Positions 8,849-17,195 of a stretch of 64,000 bases of DNA are shown piece by piece; the stretch's first letter is position 1, and each line of letters opens with the position of its first letter. The position numbers and the translations under genes were made by a program. A model generated the notes under the pieces. The model did no database searches, was not told the origin of the DNA, and saw nothing but the letters and a program-made list of their open reading frames with translations. The stretch comes from Nonomuraea jabiensis (GTDB lineage: Bacteria; Actinomycetota; Actinomycetes; Streptosporangiales; Streptosporangiaceae): positions 5,530,501-5,594,500 of the forward strand of contig NZ_JACHMB010000001.1 in assembly GCF_014204795.1 (NCBI RefSeq), written 5' to 3'.

Positions 8849-9121
8849 TCAGGGCTGCGACACGTCCAGGGCCTGCCGCAACGCGGCGGCCGTGACCTCC
8901 AGCTCGTCCACGCTGCCCTGCCCTCCGGGCGACCACAGGAACGTCCATCCTTTGTGGGACGGGGTGGCGAAAATGATCGTCTGACGGCCCGTACGCGGGT
9001 GCCAGACCCACAGCACCGGATCGTCGTTGCCGACCAGGCGACTGACCAGGCCGTGATGGGGGAGCACCTCGGCGAGCGCCTCCAGATGGGTGCGCCGTTC
9101 CCCGGTGTAGCCGCTCGCCAC
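8849..9121 (-). CDS. Hypothetical protein, 90 aa
   Basis: A 90-residue protein from GTG 9121, which has a strong SD (GGAGG, six bases upstream). Notable stretches are HLEALAEVLPHHGLVSRLVG, DDPVLWVWHPRTGRQTIIFA and GWTFLWSPGG, an alternating beta pattern that looks like a compact alpha/beta fold. I do not know a named family, but the composition is that of a real gene. The same frame stays open upstream for 216 more codons, but that part runs through minisatellite DNA and is not protein-like, so the short form is preferred. It converges on DUF3046. Confidence 0.6.
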   Translation of the reverse strand: MASGYTGERRTHLEALAEVLPHHGLVSRLVGNDDPVLWVWHPRTGRQTIIFATPSHKGWTFLWSPGGQGSVDELEVTAAALRQALDVSQP

Positions 9122-9566
9122 TCGCCGCCTCCAACCCTCGGCCCCTGCAGTGAGTCTCCCCAGCTCACCGCCCGGGCAACACGTTGGGGGCCAACATCGG
9201 AAAGGCTTGTTCATGGGGATGCGCATGCGTTCGAAGTCGAACGTGAGCGCATACGGCTCGATGAACCCGTTCGCGGGCGGGCCCTCGACACGGAAGCCGA
9301 AACCGTGCTCGAACCACGCGTCGGGCGCAGCCAGGTCGGCCCCTCGGGCAGCGCGAGGGCCACCACGTCCACGGCAGCCGGTCGAGCGCCGTCGCCCGGG
9401 GATCGGGATCCCTCGGCCGCCTCGAAGGCGGAGCGGTGAAGCCGAGATCGCCGCCCCCGATGTGACGAGAAGCTCCATCACGGTGCGGGAAGCTCCAGCA
9501 CGGTGCGGTGGGACAGCAGGAAGCGGTCGCCCGGGCACCACATCGGACGCGCCGAGCCCCGGCCGT
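9122..9566. other. Gene-poor stretch, possible decayed gene on the minus strand
   Basis: No convincing intact gene. On the minus strand about 9200-9330 reads FEHGFGFRVEGPPANGFIEP and ALTFDFERMRIPMNKPF, which is protein-like. The natural continuation (PMLAPNVLPG, stop at 9165) is in another frame, so a frameshift may have killed the gene. Upstream of that the frame is Arg/Gly/Pro noise. I do not recognise the family. Confidence 0.35.
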
Positions 9567-9737
9567 TCCGCGCAGGTGCAGCTTCCCGCGCAGGTGCAGC
9601 TTCCCGCTCGGGTGCAGCTTCCCGCGCAGTCCAGCCCGCTCGGGTGCAGCCTCCCGCACGGGTCCAGCTTCCTCCCGCACGGGTCCAGCTTCCTCCCGCA
9701 CGGGTCCAGCTTCCTCCTGGACAGGTCCAGCTTCCCG
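9567..9737. repeat. Tandem repeat array, 18-bp then 21-bp units
   Basis: Units of the type CCCGCGCAGGTGCAGCTT (18 bp, about four copies with one disrupted) pass into CCCGCACGGGTCCAGCTTCCT (21 bp, three near-identical copies, fourth degenerate). Both lengths are multiples of three, so every frame stays open across the array; the frames are probably not translated. The array lies about 150 bp upstream of the recA SOS box. Confidence 0.85.
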
Positions 9738-9892
9738 GCCAGACACACCGACACGTTCACCGCGGCCACGTGACGACCAGCTCAGCCGATCGTGGACAGG
9801 AAACGCGACCGAACACCTCGCCCCTGCCTGGATGACCCTAGCCGCCGCCCAAGGCGGGGTGATTGACGGCGACCTGCGTGTTCCTGCTGTGA

Positions 9893-9915
9893 TCGAACAG
9901 CCGTTCGGCTACGAT
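9893..9915 (+). promoter_or_regulatory. SOS box (LexA site) and -10 of recA
   Basis: TCGAACAGCCGTTCGG (9893-9908) matches the actinobacterial LexA box TCGAAC-N4-GTTCGA with one mismatch in the last position. TACGAT at 9910-9915 directly after it is a good -10, so LexA would cover the spacer of the recA promoter. The recA start lies about 110 bp downstream. Confidence 0.8.
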
Positions 9916-10023
9916 GGATTTCGCCCGAGCCACGTCTTCCCCGGCAGTCGCATGAAAAATGTCGGTGGCAGGCCGTAGCTTTCACTCGACTGATCGGACC
10001 ACGACCCTCCAGGGGGAGTTCCC

Positions 10024-11121
10024 ATGGCTATCAACGACCGCGAGAAGGCCCTCGAGACCGCGCTCGCTCAGATCGAGCGACAGTTCGGCAAGGGCTCAGT
10101 CATGCGCCTGGGCGATGACGCCCGAGCTCCCATCGAGGTGATCCCCACCGGGTCGATCTCCCTTGACGTGGCCCTTGGCATCGGCGGCCTGCCGCGCGGC
10201 CGCATCGTCGAGATCTACGGCCCCGAGTCCTCCGGTAAGACCACGATCGCCCTGCACGCGGTGGCCAACGCCCAGCGCGCCGGCGGCATCGCGGCGTTCA
10301 TCGACGCCGAGCACGCCCTCGACCCCGAATACGCCAAGAAGCTGGGGGTCGACACCGACGCCCTCCTGGTCTCCCAGCCCGACACCGGTGAGCAGGCGCT
10401 GGAGATCGCCGACATGCTGATCAGGTCCGGCGCCGTCGACATCATCGTCATCGACTCGGTGGCCGCGCTGGTGCCCAAGGCCGAGATCGAGGGCGAGATG
10501 GGCGACAGCCACGTCGGCCTCCAGGCCCGCCTCATGTCCCAGGCCCTGCGCAAGGTCGCCGGCGCGCTCAACAGCACGGGCACCACCGCCATCTTCATCA
10601 ACCAGCTCCGCGAGAAGATCGGCGTCATGTTCGGCAGCCCCGAGACCACGACCGGTGGTAAGGCGCTCAAGTTCTACGCCTCGGTCCGGATGGACATCCG
10701 CCGCATCGAGACCCTCAAGGACGGCACGGAGGCGGTCGGCAACCGCACCAGGATCAAGGTCGTGAAGAACAAGATGGCCCCGCCCTTCCGCGTGGCCGAC
10801 TTCGACATCCTCTACGGCGTGGGCATCTCCCGCGAGGGCGGCCTCATCGACATGGGGGTGGAGCACGGCTTCGTCCGCAAGTCCGGCGCCTGGTACACGT
10901 ACGAGGGTGACCAGCTCGGCCAGGGCAAGGAGAACGCCCGCAACTTCCTGAAGAACCACCCCGACATGGCCAACGAGATCGAGAAGAAGATCAAGGACAA
11001 GCTGGGCGTGGGCCCCCGCCTCGACGCCCCGGCCGAAGCCGCCGCAGCCCCTGCCCCGGCCCCGGCAGCCGCTCCTTCCGGCCGCGGCTCGAAGTCCACC
11101 CCGAAGCCGGGTGACGTCTGA
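10024..11121 (+). CDS. recA: Recombinase RecA
   Basis: A 365-residue RecA, normal size for actinobacteria. Walker A is GPESSGKT (residues 66-73); Walker B is in VDIIVIDSVAALVPKAEIEG; the loop L2 region is around LNSTGTTAIFINQLREKIGV. It forms filaments on single-stranded DNA, drives homologous pairing and stimulates LexA self-cleavage. The last 35 residues are an Ala/Pro-rich tail. The ATG at 10024 is preceded by AGGGGGAG. A LexA box and -10 about 110-130 bp upstream indicate SOS control. recX follows 32 bp after the stop and is probably co-transcribed. Confidence 0.98.
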   Translation: MAINDREKALETALAQIERQFGKGSVMRLGDDARAPIEVIPTGSISLDVALGIGGLPRGRIVEIYGPESSGKTTIALHAVANAQRAGGIAAFIDAEHALDPEYAKKLGVDTDALLVSQPDTGEQALEIADMLIRSGAVDIIVIDSVAALVPKAEIEGEMGDSHVGLQARLMSQALRKVAGALNSTGTTAIFINQLREKIGVMFGSPETTTGGKALKFYASVRMDIRRIETLKDGTEAVGNRTRIKVVKNKMAPPFRVADFDILYGVGISREGGLIDMGVEHGFVRKSGAWYTYEGDQLGQGKENARNFLKNHPDMANEIEKKIKDKLGVGPRLDAPAEAAAAPAPAPAAAPSGRGSKSTPKPGDV

Positions 11122-11153
11122 TCGTCCACCCATGAGCGACTGTGCCCCCTCCC

Positions 11154-13124
11154 ATGAGTGACCCGCACCGGCCACCGGCGCCCCAATCCGGGGGCGCCCG
11201 GCCCGCCCCTCCCCCCTCCCGGGGCCGCGACCTGGCCCGCTCGGCCGCGGACGGCTGGCCATCGGTCGACGAGTGGCGCGAGCACCGCACCCGCCAACGC
11301 GCCTCGGCCGAGAGCGAGGCCGCCACAGACAAGGAAGGAAACCGCGACAACCCCACCCCCACAGCCGCCCAGCACGCCACCGCCACCGGCGACCAGCACG
11401 ACAAGCGCTCTGCCATAGACGGGCAGCACGACAACCCCACCGCCACAGGCGAATGGGACGATGAGCGTGCTGCCACAGACGGGCAGGACGATGGGCGCAT
11501 CGCCACTGACGGGCAGCTCGATGAGCGCGCTGCCACAGACGGCCAGCACGACCAACGCACTGCCACAGACACGCAGCTCGATGAGCGCGCTGCCACGGAC
11601 GGGCAGGACGCCGTGCATGCCGTCACGGGGGAGCCGGACGACATCCGTACCTCCATAGGTGGACAGGACGGCGTCCGCAACGACGATCATGTGACCACCG
11701 GCATCCGGGAGGCCACAGGCAACCTCTACCGGGAACGCACCGGCAGACACCCCTTCTTCGGGGACGACCCCGGCGATCAGGACGGCCCCCGCATCACCGC
11801 CGACACCCAGGCCCGCTCAGCCAGTCAGCACGATTCCCGCACAACCGCCGACACTCAAGCCCGCTCAGACGACGGGTACGACTCCCGCACAACCGCCGAG
11901 GCCCAGGCCCGCTCAGCCAGTCAGCACGATTCCCGCACAACCGCCGACACTCAAGCCCGCTCAGACGACGGGTACGACTCCCGCACAACCGCCGAGGCCC
12001 AGGCCCGCGCGAATGATCAGAGTGCACCCCGGATCACTGCGGAGGGCCAGCCCCTCGCAGACGATCAGCAGGATTCGCGCAACGACACCCAGGCTGGCCC
12101 AGACGCTGAGGCAGCCGGGCACCCCGGCGACGGTGACTCCGCTGACGCCGACCCGAGTCCTGCCGGCGCCGACCGGAGGGAATCGGACGGCGGATGGGTC
12201 ACCACGCAGGTCTCGCATTCCGCCGACGAAGCCCTGCCTGCCGTGCTTGCCGGTCGGGGAGACGGCGGGTGGCACTCCGAAGTGCTCGCGGGCAGCAGCT
12301 GGTTCTCGGCCGAACAGCCGGACGACGGCGAAACCGGTAGGAAACGATCGGGCAGAGGGCGCCGATCCGCCCGCTCCAACGGACGAACCGGGCGAAATAC
12401 CCGCGAGCGCGGCTGGCCATCCGAAGAACCGGACGCCGAAGGCCGTCCCGAAACCCGCCAAGACAGCGGGCCCTCCGCCGAAGCTGCGCAGCATGGCCAC
12501 GACTTCGCCAGGGCGGCGCAGGACGGTGTTGATTCCGCTTGGTCTCGGAGATCAGGCGGATCCGGGCGGCGAGGGGGGAGGTCTCGCGGATCTGGGCTGA
12601 GTGGTGAGGGCTTTGGCGGAGGTGGGCAGGACGCTGATCCGGAGTCGGTGGCGCGGGCTATTTGTCTTCGTCTGCTCACTATGGCGCCCAAGACGCGGGC
12701 TCAGCTTGCCGAGGCGCTCCGGAAACGTGATGTGCCCGACGAAGCTGCCGAAGCGGTCCTCAGTCGCTTCTCCGAGCTGGGGCTGATCAACGACGAGGCG
12801 TTCGCTGCGGCCTGGGTCGACTCGCGACACCACGGGCGGGGGCTGGCCAAGCGTGCCTTGGCCGCTGAGCTACGTCATCGCGGCGTGGACACCGACACGG
12901 TCAAGGAGGCAGTCGAGCGGCTGGATCCGGACCAGGAGGCGGAGACGGCGCGGCGGCTGGTGGAGCGCAAGCTCGCCTCGACCCGGTCGCTCGACCCGCA
13001 GACCCGCACGCGGCGGCTGGCGGGCATGCTGGCACGCAAGGGGTACCCGTCGGGGCTGGCTTTCCGCGTCATCCGCGAGGCGCTTGAGCAGGAGGGGATC
13101 GAGATGGATGAGGACTTTCCGTAA
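11154..13124 (+). CDS. recX: RecX regulatory protein with a ~490-residue repetitive N-terminal extension
   Basis: The last ~162 residues are a complete RecX: DPESVARAICLRLLTMAPKT, a GLINDEAFAAAWVDSR module, an RGLAKRALAAELRHRGVD module and a third helical repeat with KGYPSGLAFRVIREAL. RecX binds the RecA filament groove and restrains RecA. RecX proteins are usually 150-270 residues; this one has about 656. The extra ~494 N-terminal residues are hydrophilic, rich in Asp, Ala, Thr, Gln and Arg, and built from tandem repeats (10-residue DERAATDGQ-like units, then 16/32-residue units). They are almost surely disordered. The frame is open throughout, so it is not a broken gene. ATG 11154 has no clear SD; GTG 11142 and internal starts nearer the RecX core are possible. 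It is coupled to recA. Confidence 0.88.
   Translation: MSDPHRPPAPQSGGARPAPPPSRGRDLARSAADGWPSVDEWREHRTRQRASAESEAATDKEGNRDNPTPTAAQHATATGDQHDKRSAIDGQHDNPTATGEWDDERAATDGQDDGRIATDGQLDERAATDGQHDQRTATDTQLDERAATDGQDAVHAVTGEPDDIRTSIGGQDGVRNDDHVTTGIREATGNLYRERTGRHPFFGDDPGDQDGPRITADTQARSASQHDSRTTADTQARSDDGYDSRTTAEAQARSASQHDSRTTADTQARSDDGYDSRTTAEAQARANDQSAPRITAEGQPLADDQQDSRNDTQAGPDAEAAGHPGDGDSADADPSPAGADRRESDGGWVTTQVSHSADEALPAVLAGRGDGGWHSEVLAGSSWFSAEQPDDGETGRKRSGRGRRSARSNGRTGRNTRERGWPSEEPDAEGRPETRQDSGPSAEAAQHGHDFARAAQDGVDSAWSRRSGGSGRRGGRSRGSGLSGEGFGGGGQDADPESVARAICLRLLTMAPKTRAQLAEALRKRDVPDEAAEAVLSRFSELGLINDEAFAAAWVDSRHHGRGLAKRALAAELRHRGVDTDTVKEAVERLDPDQEAETARRLVERKLASTRSLDPQTRTRRLAGMLARKGYPSGLAFRVIREALEQEGIEMDEDFP
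11341..11670 (+). repeat. 30-bp tandem repeat array inside recX
   Basis: About eleven degenerate 30-bp units, regular at 11461, 11491, 11521, 11551 and 11581 (start GATGAGCGCGCTGCCACAGA, then a CGGGCAG-like end). Each encodes ten residues of the DERAATDGQ type. The period is a codon multiple, so copy-number change keeps the frame. Confidence 0.85.
11813..12008 (+). repeat. 96-bp direct duplication (2 x 48 bp subunits) inside recX
   Basis: A 96-bp segment starting CCGCTCAGCCAGTCAGCACG occurs twice in direct succession (copies begin near 11813 and 11909) with essentially no differences. Each copy consists of two related 48-bp halves encoding 16 residues each (SASQHDSRTTADTQAR and SDDGYDSRTTAEAQAR). 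The near identity points to a recent duplication. Confidence 0.9.
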
Positions 13125-13132
13125 CATCTCGT

Positions 13133-13400
13133 GCTCCACGGCGGGTCTCGGATCCACGGCTGGCCTCGGCTCCGCGGCTCGTCCCTGCTCCACGGCGGGT
13201 CTCGGATCCACGGCGGGTCTCGGATCCACGGCGGGTCTCGGCTCCACGGCTCGCCTCGGCTCCGCGGCTCGTCCCTGCTCCACGGCGGGTCTCGGCTCCA
13301 CGGCTCCCCCCGGCTTCACGGCTCGCCTCGGGCTTCACGGCGGGTCTCGGCGCCACGGCTCGCCTTACCTTCGCGGCTCCGCGGGTGGCTCCGGCTCCTC
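13133..13400. repeat. 18-bp minisatellite downstream of recX
   Basis: About fifteen degenerate copies of GGATCCACGGCGGGTCTC / GGCTCCACGGCTCGCCTC. A higher-order 90-bp repeat (five units) is visible between about 13169 and 13259. All frames are open because 18 is a multiple of three, but no start with an SD is present. Confidence 0.85.
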
Positions 13401-13564
13401 GGCTGGTTCCGGATCCAGGCTCTCTCCAACGGCCCGGAGGAAAGGCGCTGGGGTGGTGGTCGGCCGCTTCTCTCCTACAACGCCCGCAGCTACGACCGAT
13501 GGCCGAAGGGCCCCACCGGGTCGCGATGAACTGGCCTGGCTCTGCCCATCGTGATGAATGAGCA

Positions 13565-13735
13565 CAGCCCCGTGGCCAGCTTCCGTGGTTAGCCCAACCC
13601 CGTGGCCAGCTCCCGTGGGTAGCCTCGTGGTCGGCTCCCGTGGGTCGTCGGCTTCCGTGGGTCGTCAGGTTTCCGAGGCTCGTCGGGCTTTCGTGGGTCG
13701 TCGGGGTTCCGTGGGTTCACGCGTTCTGGGGCTCC
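13565..13735. repeat. Second 18-bp minisatellite between recX and rny
   Basis: Degenerate units of CTTCCGTGGGTCGTCGGG type, clearest between 13630 and 13715 with 18-bp spacing. The first part alternates CCCCGTGGCCAGCTTCCGT-like units. Different in sequence from the array at 13133-13400. Confidence 0.8.
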
Positions 13736-14350
13736 CTTGTTCTGTGGGGCCCGCGCTCCACGGTTTCCTGGGGCCACCTGCGGCTCCCCGCGTTTTTACT
13801 GGGTTGCCCCGTTGTGTGGCTCGTCTCGTTGTGTGGCTCGCGCGTTCGGGGGGCTTGTCGCGTTGTGTGGATCTGGGGGTCTCTGGGGCGGGGGTTTTCG
13901 TCGGATTGCTAGGGCTGCATGTGCTCATGCAGCTGCATCTGCGAATGCTGCAGGGATTGCGGGTGCATATGCGGATGCGGGTGCTTTTGCACTCGCACAG
14001 GGTCCCTTGTCCATGCGCGTCCCCTGTCTTGCCTGTAGGTGTCGGTAGAGATGCAGGCCCGTAAGACACGCTTGATGACGCGTTTGCTTGCTCGTGACCT
14101 GTTCGACGCATAACCTCGACGGCAGTGAGGAGTTACTCCGCGCAGTGCGGATTGCCATACCGGTGAATGACGGACGAACGAGGCTGGTTGATCTAGGCGG
14201 GCGAGGTGTCGGCTTTGCGAGTCGACGCCCGGTCAGCCTTGGCTGTATATCGATCCAGACGCCGACCGGGCTATTCGTGGCGCGCTTGTGACCCCTCCCG
14301 TTTGTGGCCGCGTTATGAGGTGTTGACGACGCGAGGAGGGCGGGGCGCAC
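13736..14350. other. Gene-free region upstream of rny
   Basis: No protein gene that I can support. 13795-13880 repeats CGTTGTGTGGCTCG-like words; 13915-14000 repeats GCATATGCGGATGCGGGTGC-like words. From about 14050 the DNA is ordinary and probably holds the rny promoter. GAGGAGGG at 14333-14340 is the rny ribosome binding site. Confidence 0.6.
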
Positions 14351-15967
14351 ATGGGGCCGCTTGTCGTGGTGCTGATGGTGGCGGTGCTCGTGCTCGCGTT
14401 CGGGATGATCGTCGCGCTTCTCGTCGTCATAAGGCGCACCTCGAGCAGTCTGCCACGCGTGTCCAAGGCCACTCCCGAGCAGCAGCAAGCCGTACACGAG
14501 GAGCTTGAGCAGGCGCGGGAGGAGGCGCGGGAGATCCGGCACAAGGCCGAGACCGACGCCCAGGAGATTCTGCGCAGGTCGGAGGCCGCGGCCGAGAGCG
14601 CGGCGCAGATGCGGCGGGAGGTCGAGGAGGAGAGCCGGATACTCAAGTCCGAGCTCAAGGCGCTGCGCGCCGACCTGGAGCGCCGGGAGGCCCGGCTGGC
14701 CGAGCGGGAGCAGCGGCTGGACGAGGAGGCCAGGCGGCAGTCCGAGCGGGACAGGAAGCTGGCCGAGACCGAGGTCGAGCTGGCCGACCGGCGCGAGGAG
14801 CTGCTGCAGGTCGAGGAGGAGCGGCGGGCCATCCTCGAACGGGTCGCCGGGCTGACCGGCGACCAGGCCAAGGCCGAGCTGGTCAAGGAGATCGAGAACC
14901 AGGCCAAGCGCGAGGCCGCGCTGATCGTCCGGGAGATCGAGAGCGATGCCCGCAAGGAGGGCGAGAAGCGGGCCACCAAGATCGTGACGCTGGCCGTGCA
15001 GCGGGTGGCGGCGGAGCAGACAGCGGAGTCGGTCGTCAGCGTGCTGCATCTGCCCGGAGACGAGATGAAGGGCCGGATCATCGGGCGCGAAGGGCGAAAC
15101 ATTCGGGCCTTCGAGTCCACGACCGGCGTGAATCTCATCATCGACGACACCCCTGAGGCCGTGCTGCTGTCGTGTTTCGATCCCGTGCGCCGGGAGACGG
15201 CCCGGCTGACGCTGGAGAAGCTCGTGCTGGACGGGCGCATCCACCCGCAGCGCATCGAGGAGGCGCACGATCGCAGCCGCCAGGAGGTGCAGGATCTGTG
15301 CGCGCGGGCCGGCGAGGACGCCCTGGTCGAGCTGGGGATCACCGACATGCATCCCGAGCTGACGCTGCTGCTCGGGCAGCTCAGGTATCGGACGTCGTAC
15401 GGGCAGAACGTGCTCAAGCACCTGATCGAGTCCGCGCACATCGCCGGGATCATGGCCGCCGAGCTGAGGCTGAACCAGGCGCTCATGAAGCGCTGCGCCC
15501 TCCTCCACGACATCGGCAAGGCGCTCACGCACGAGGTCGAGGGCAGCCACGCGCTGATCGGGGCGGAGATCGCCCGCAGGTACGGCGAGGAGGAGGACGT
15601 GGTGCACGCCATCGAGGCGCACCACAACGAGGTCGAGGTGCGTACCGTCGAAGCGGTTCTCACGCAGGCCGCCGACGCGATCAGCGGCAGCCGTCCGGGC
15701 GCCCGCCGCGAGTCCCTGGAGGCGTACGTCAAGCGGCTGGAGCGGCTGGAGGAGATCGCGCAGTCGTACGAGGGCGTGGAGAAGGTCTTCGCCATGCAGG
15801 CCGGGCGGGAGATCCGGGTCATGGTCAAGCCGGATGCGATCGATGACATCCAGGCGCAGGTGATCGCCCGTGATGTGGCCAAGCAGGTGGAGGAGGAGCT
15901 GACGTATCCGGGGCAGATCCGCATCACCGTGGTGAGGGAGTCCCGGGCCACCGAGTTCGCGAGGTAG
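14351..15967 (+). CDS. rny: Ribonuclease Y
   Basis: A 538-residue membrane-anchored endoribonuclease. Residues 1-27 are one transmembrane helix; about 40-190 is a long charged coiled coil (EELEQAREEAREIRHKAETD and following). A KH domain (KGRIIGREGRNIRAFE) and an HD domain with LLHDIGKA, the metal-binding catalytic HD, follow. RNase Y starts mRNA decay. Length and order match the family. The start has GAGGAGGG ten bases upstream. It is separated from recX by 1.2 kb of repeat DNA, so it probably has its own promoter. It converges on the opp operon. Confidence 0.96.
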   Translation: MGPLVVVLMVAVLVLAFGMIVALLVVIRRTSSSLPRVSKATPEQQQAVHEELEQAREEAREIRHKAETDAQEILRRSEAAAESAAQMRREVEEESRILKSELKALRADLERREARLAEREQRLDEEARRQSERDRKLAETEVELADRREELLQVEEERRAILERVAGLTGDQAKAELVKEIENQAKREAALIVREIESDARKEGEKRATKIVTLAVQRVAAEQTAESVVSVLHLPGDEMKGRIIGREGRNIRAFESTTGVNLIIDDTPEAVLLSCFDPVRRETARLTLEKLVLDGRIHPQRIEEAHDRSRQEVQDLCARAGEDALVELGITDMHPELTLLLGQLRYRTSYGQNVLKHLIESAHIAGIMAAELRLNQALMKRCALLHDIGKALTHEVEGSHALIGAEIARRYGEEEDVVHAIEAHHNEVEVRTVEAVLTQAADAISGSRPGARRESLEAYVKRLERLEEIAQSYEGVEKVFAMQAGREIRVMVKPDAIDDIQAQVIARDVAKQVEEELTYPGQIRITVVRESRATEFAR

Positions 15968-16013
15968 GCCGGGCCCCCGTCGCCGGTGCCGGTCTGGAAC
16001 ACTGCGGCGGGTG

Positions 16014-16190
16014 CACGGCTCGACCGTCGTTCGTGGAGGGCCGGCGGGAGTGGAGGGCCGGCGGGAGTGGAGGGCCAGCGGGTCGGCGGGTCGGCGGGTG
16101 TGGTGGGTCAGCGGGTCGGCGGGCAGCGGGGGCGGAGGGCCAGCGGGGGTGGAGGGCCGGCGGGCGTGGGGGTGCCTGAGGGAGGCTGAG
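16014..16190. repeat. GC-rich irregular tandem repeats between rny and opp
   Basis: Words such as GGAGGGCCGGCGGGAGT, GGTCGGCGGGTCGGCGGG and GGAGGGCCAGCGGGGGT recur with irregular 15-18-bp spacing in the gap between the convergent rny and opp genes. No gene is supported here, and I see no clean terminator stem. Confidence 0.7.
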
Positions 16191-16232
16191 GCGCCGGGGT
16201 ACGCCCGCCGGGGTCTGACAATCGGGCGAGCG

Positions 16233-17195
16233 TCAGGCCAGGCGGATGCGGGGGTCGAGGAGTCCGTACGCCACGTCCACCAGCAAGTTCGCCACCACCA
16301 CCGCGGTCGTCGCCAGCGTGACCACGCCCATGATCACGGGCAGGTCGCCGCTGACGAACGCCTGCACCACCGCCTGCCCCACGCCGCCCAGCCCGAAGAC
16401 CGACTCCGTCACCACCACCCCGCCGATGAGCGTGCCGACGTCCACCCCGAGCTGCGTCACCACCGGTGTGAGCGCCGCCCGCAGGCCGTGCCGGTAGATC
16501 ACGCGCCGCTCCGGCACCCCCTTGGCCCGGGCCGTGCGGATGTAGTCCTCGCCGAGCACGTCCAGCATGGAGCCGCGGGTGAGCCGGGCGTACGACGCCG
16601 CCTGGACCGTGGCCAGCGTGATCCACGGCAGGATCAGGTGACGGGCCCATTCGGCGGGGTTCTGCGAGAACGGCACGTACGAGTCGGGCGGCAGGACGGG
16701 CACTCCCGCCATGGTGAGCTGGAAGAACAGGAAGTACAGCAGCAGCAGGCCCACCACGAAGGTCGGCATGGAGACCCCGGCCAGCGCCAGCAGCGTCAGG
16801 CCGCGATCCACCAGCGACCGGGCCCGGGTGGCGCTGAGCACCCCCGCGCCTACGCCGAGCGTGAACCACAGCGCCGCGCCCCCCAGCACCAGCGAGAACG
16901 TCGGCGGGAAGTCGGCGGCCAGCAGCTTGCCGACCGATTCGCCGGAGAAGTACGACTGGCCGAGGTCGCCGTGGAGCAGCCTGCCCAGGTAGTCCAGGTA
17001 CTGGACGAGGGTGGGCCGGTCGAGGCCGAGGTTGTGGCGGATCAGCTCCACCTGCTCGGGAGTGGCCTGCCGCCCGGCCAGCGTCCTGGCGGGATCGCTC
17101 GGCGCGACGAAGAACAGCAGGAACGTCCCGAGGGTGACCAGCCAGAGCACCAGCAGGCCGAGCAGGGCCCGGCGCAGCAGGAACGCGCGTAGCAT
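16233..17195 (-). CDS. Peptide ABC transporter permease OppB/DppB type
   Basis: A 320-residue inner-membrane permease. It opens with a basic N-terminus and first helix (RRALLGLLVLWLVTLGTFLL), then AGRQATPEQVELIRHNLGLD, a classical DppB periplasmic motif. The EAA loop that docks on the ATPases is in DYIRTARAKGVPERRVIYRH. About six membrane helices are visible. ATG 17195 has AGGGGG four bases upstream and overlaps the previous stop as TGATG; an in-frame GTG sits one codon upstream. It is the last gene of the five-gene operon 21973-16233 and pairs with the next permease to form the channel. Confidence 0.92.
   Translation of the reverse strand: MLRAFLLRRALLGLLVLWLVTLGTFLLFFVAPSDPARTLAGRQATPEQVELIRHNLGLDRPTLVQYLDYLGRLLHGDLGQSYFSGESVGKLLAADFPPTFSLVLGGAALWFTLGVGAGVLSATRARSLVDRGLTLLALAGVSMPTFVVGLLLLYFLFFQLTMAGVPVLPPDSYVPFSQNPAEWARHLILPWITLATVQAASYARLTRGSMLDVLGEDYIRTARAKGVPERRVIYRHGLRAALTPVVTQLGVDVGTLIGGVVVTESVFGLGGVGQAVVQAFVSGDLPVIMGVVTLATTAVVVANLLVDVAYGLLDPRIRLA

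Noticed and set aside
8849..9769. Single 306-residue protein on the minus strand
   Set aside because: The first 216 residues derive from minisatellite and noise; an internal GTG at 9121 has a strong SD and begins the protein-like part.
13131..13529. Coding interpretation of the repeat region downstream of recX
   Set aside because: All frames stay open only because the unit is 18 bp; there is no SD, and products are monotonous GSRLHG/AVEPRP strings.
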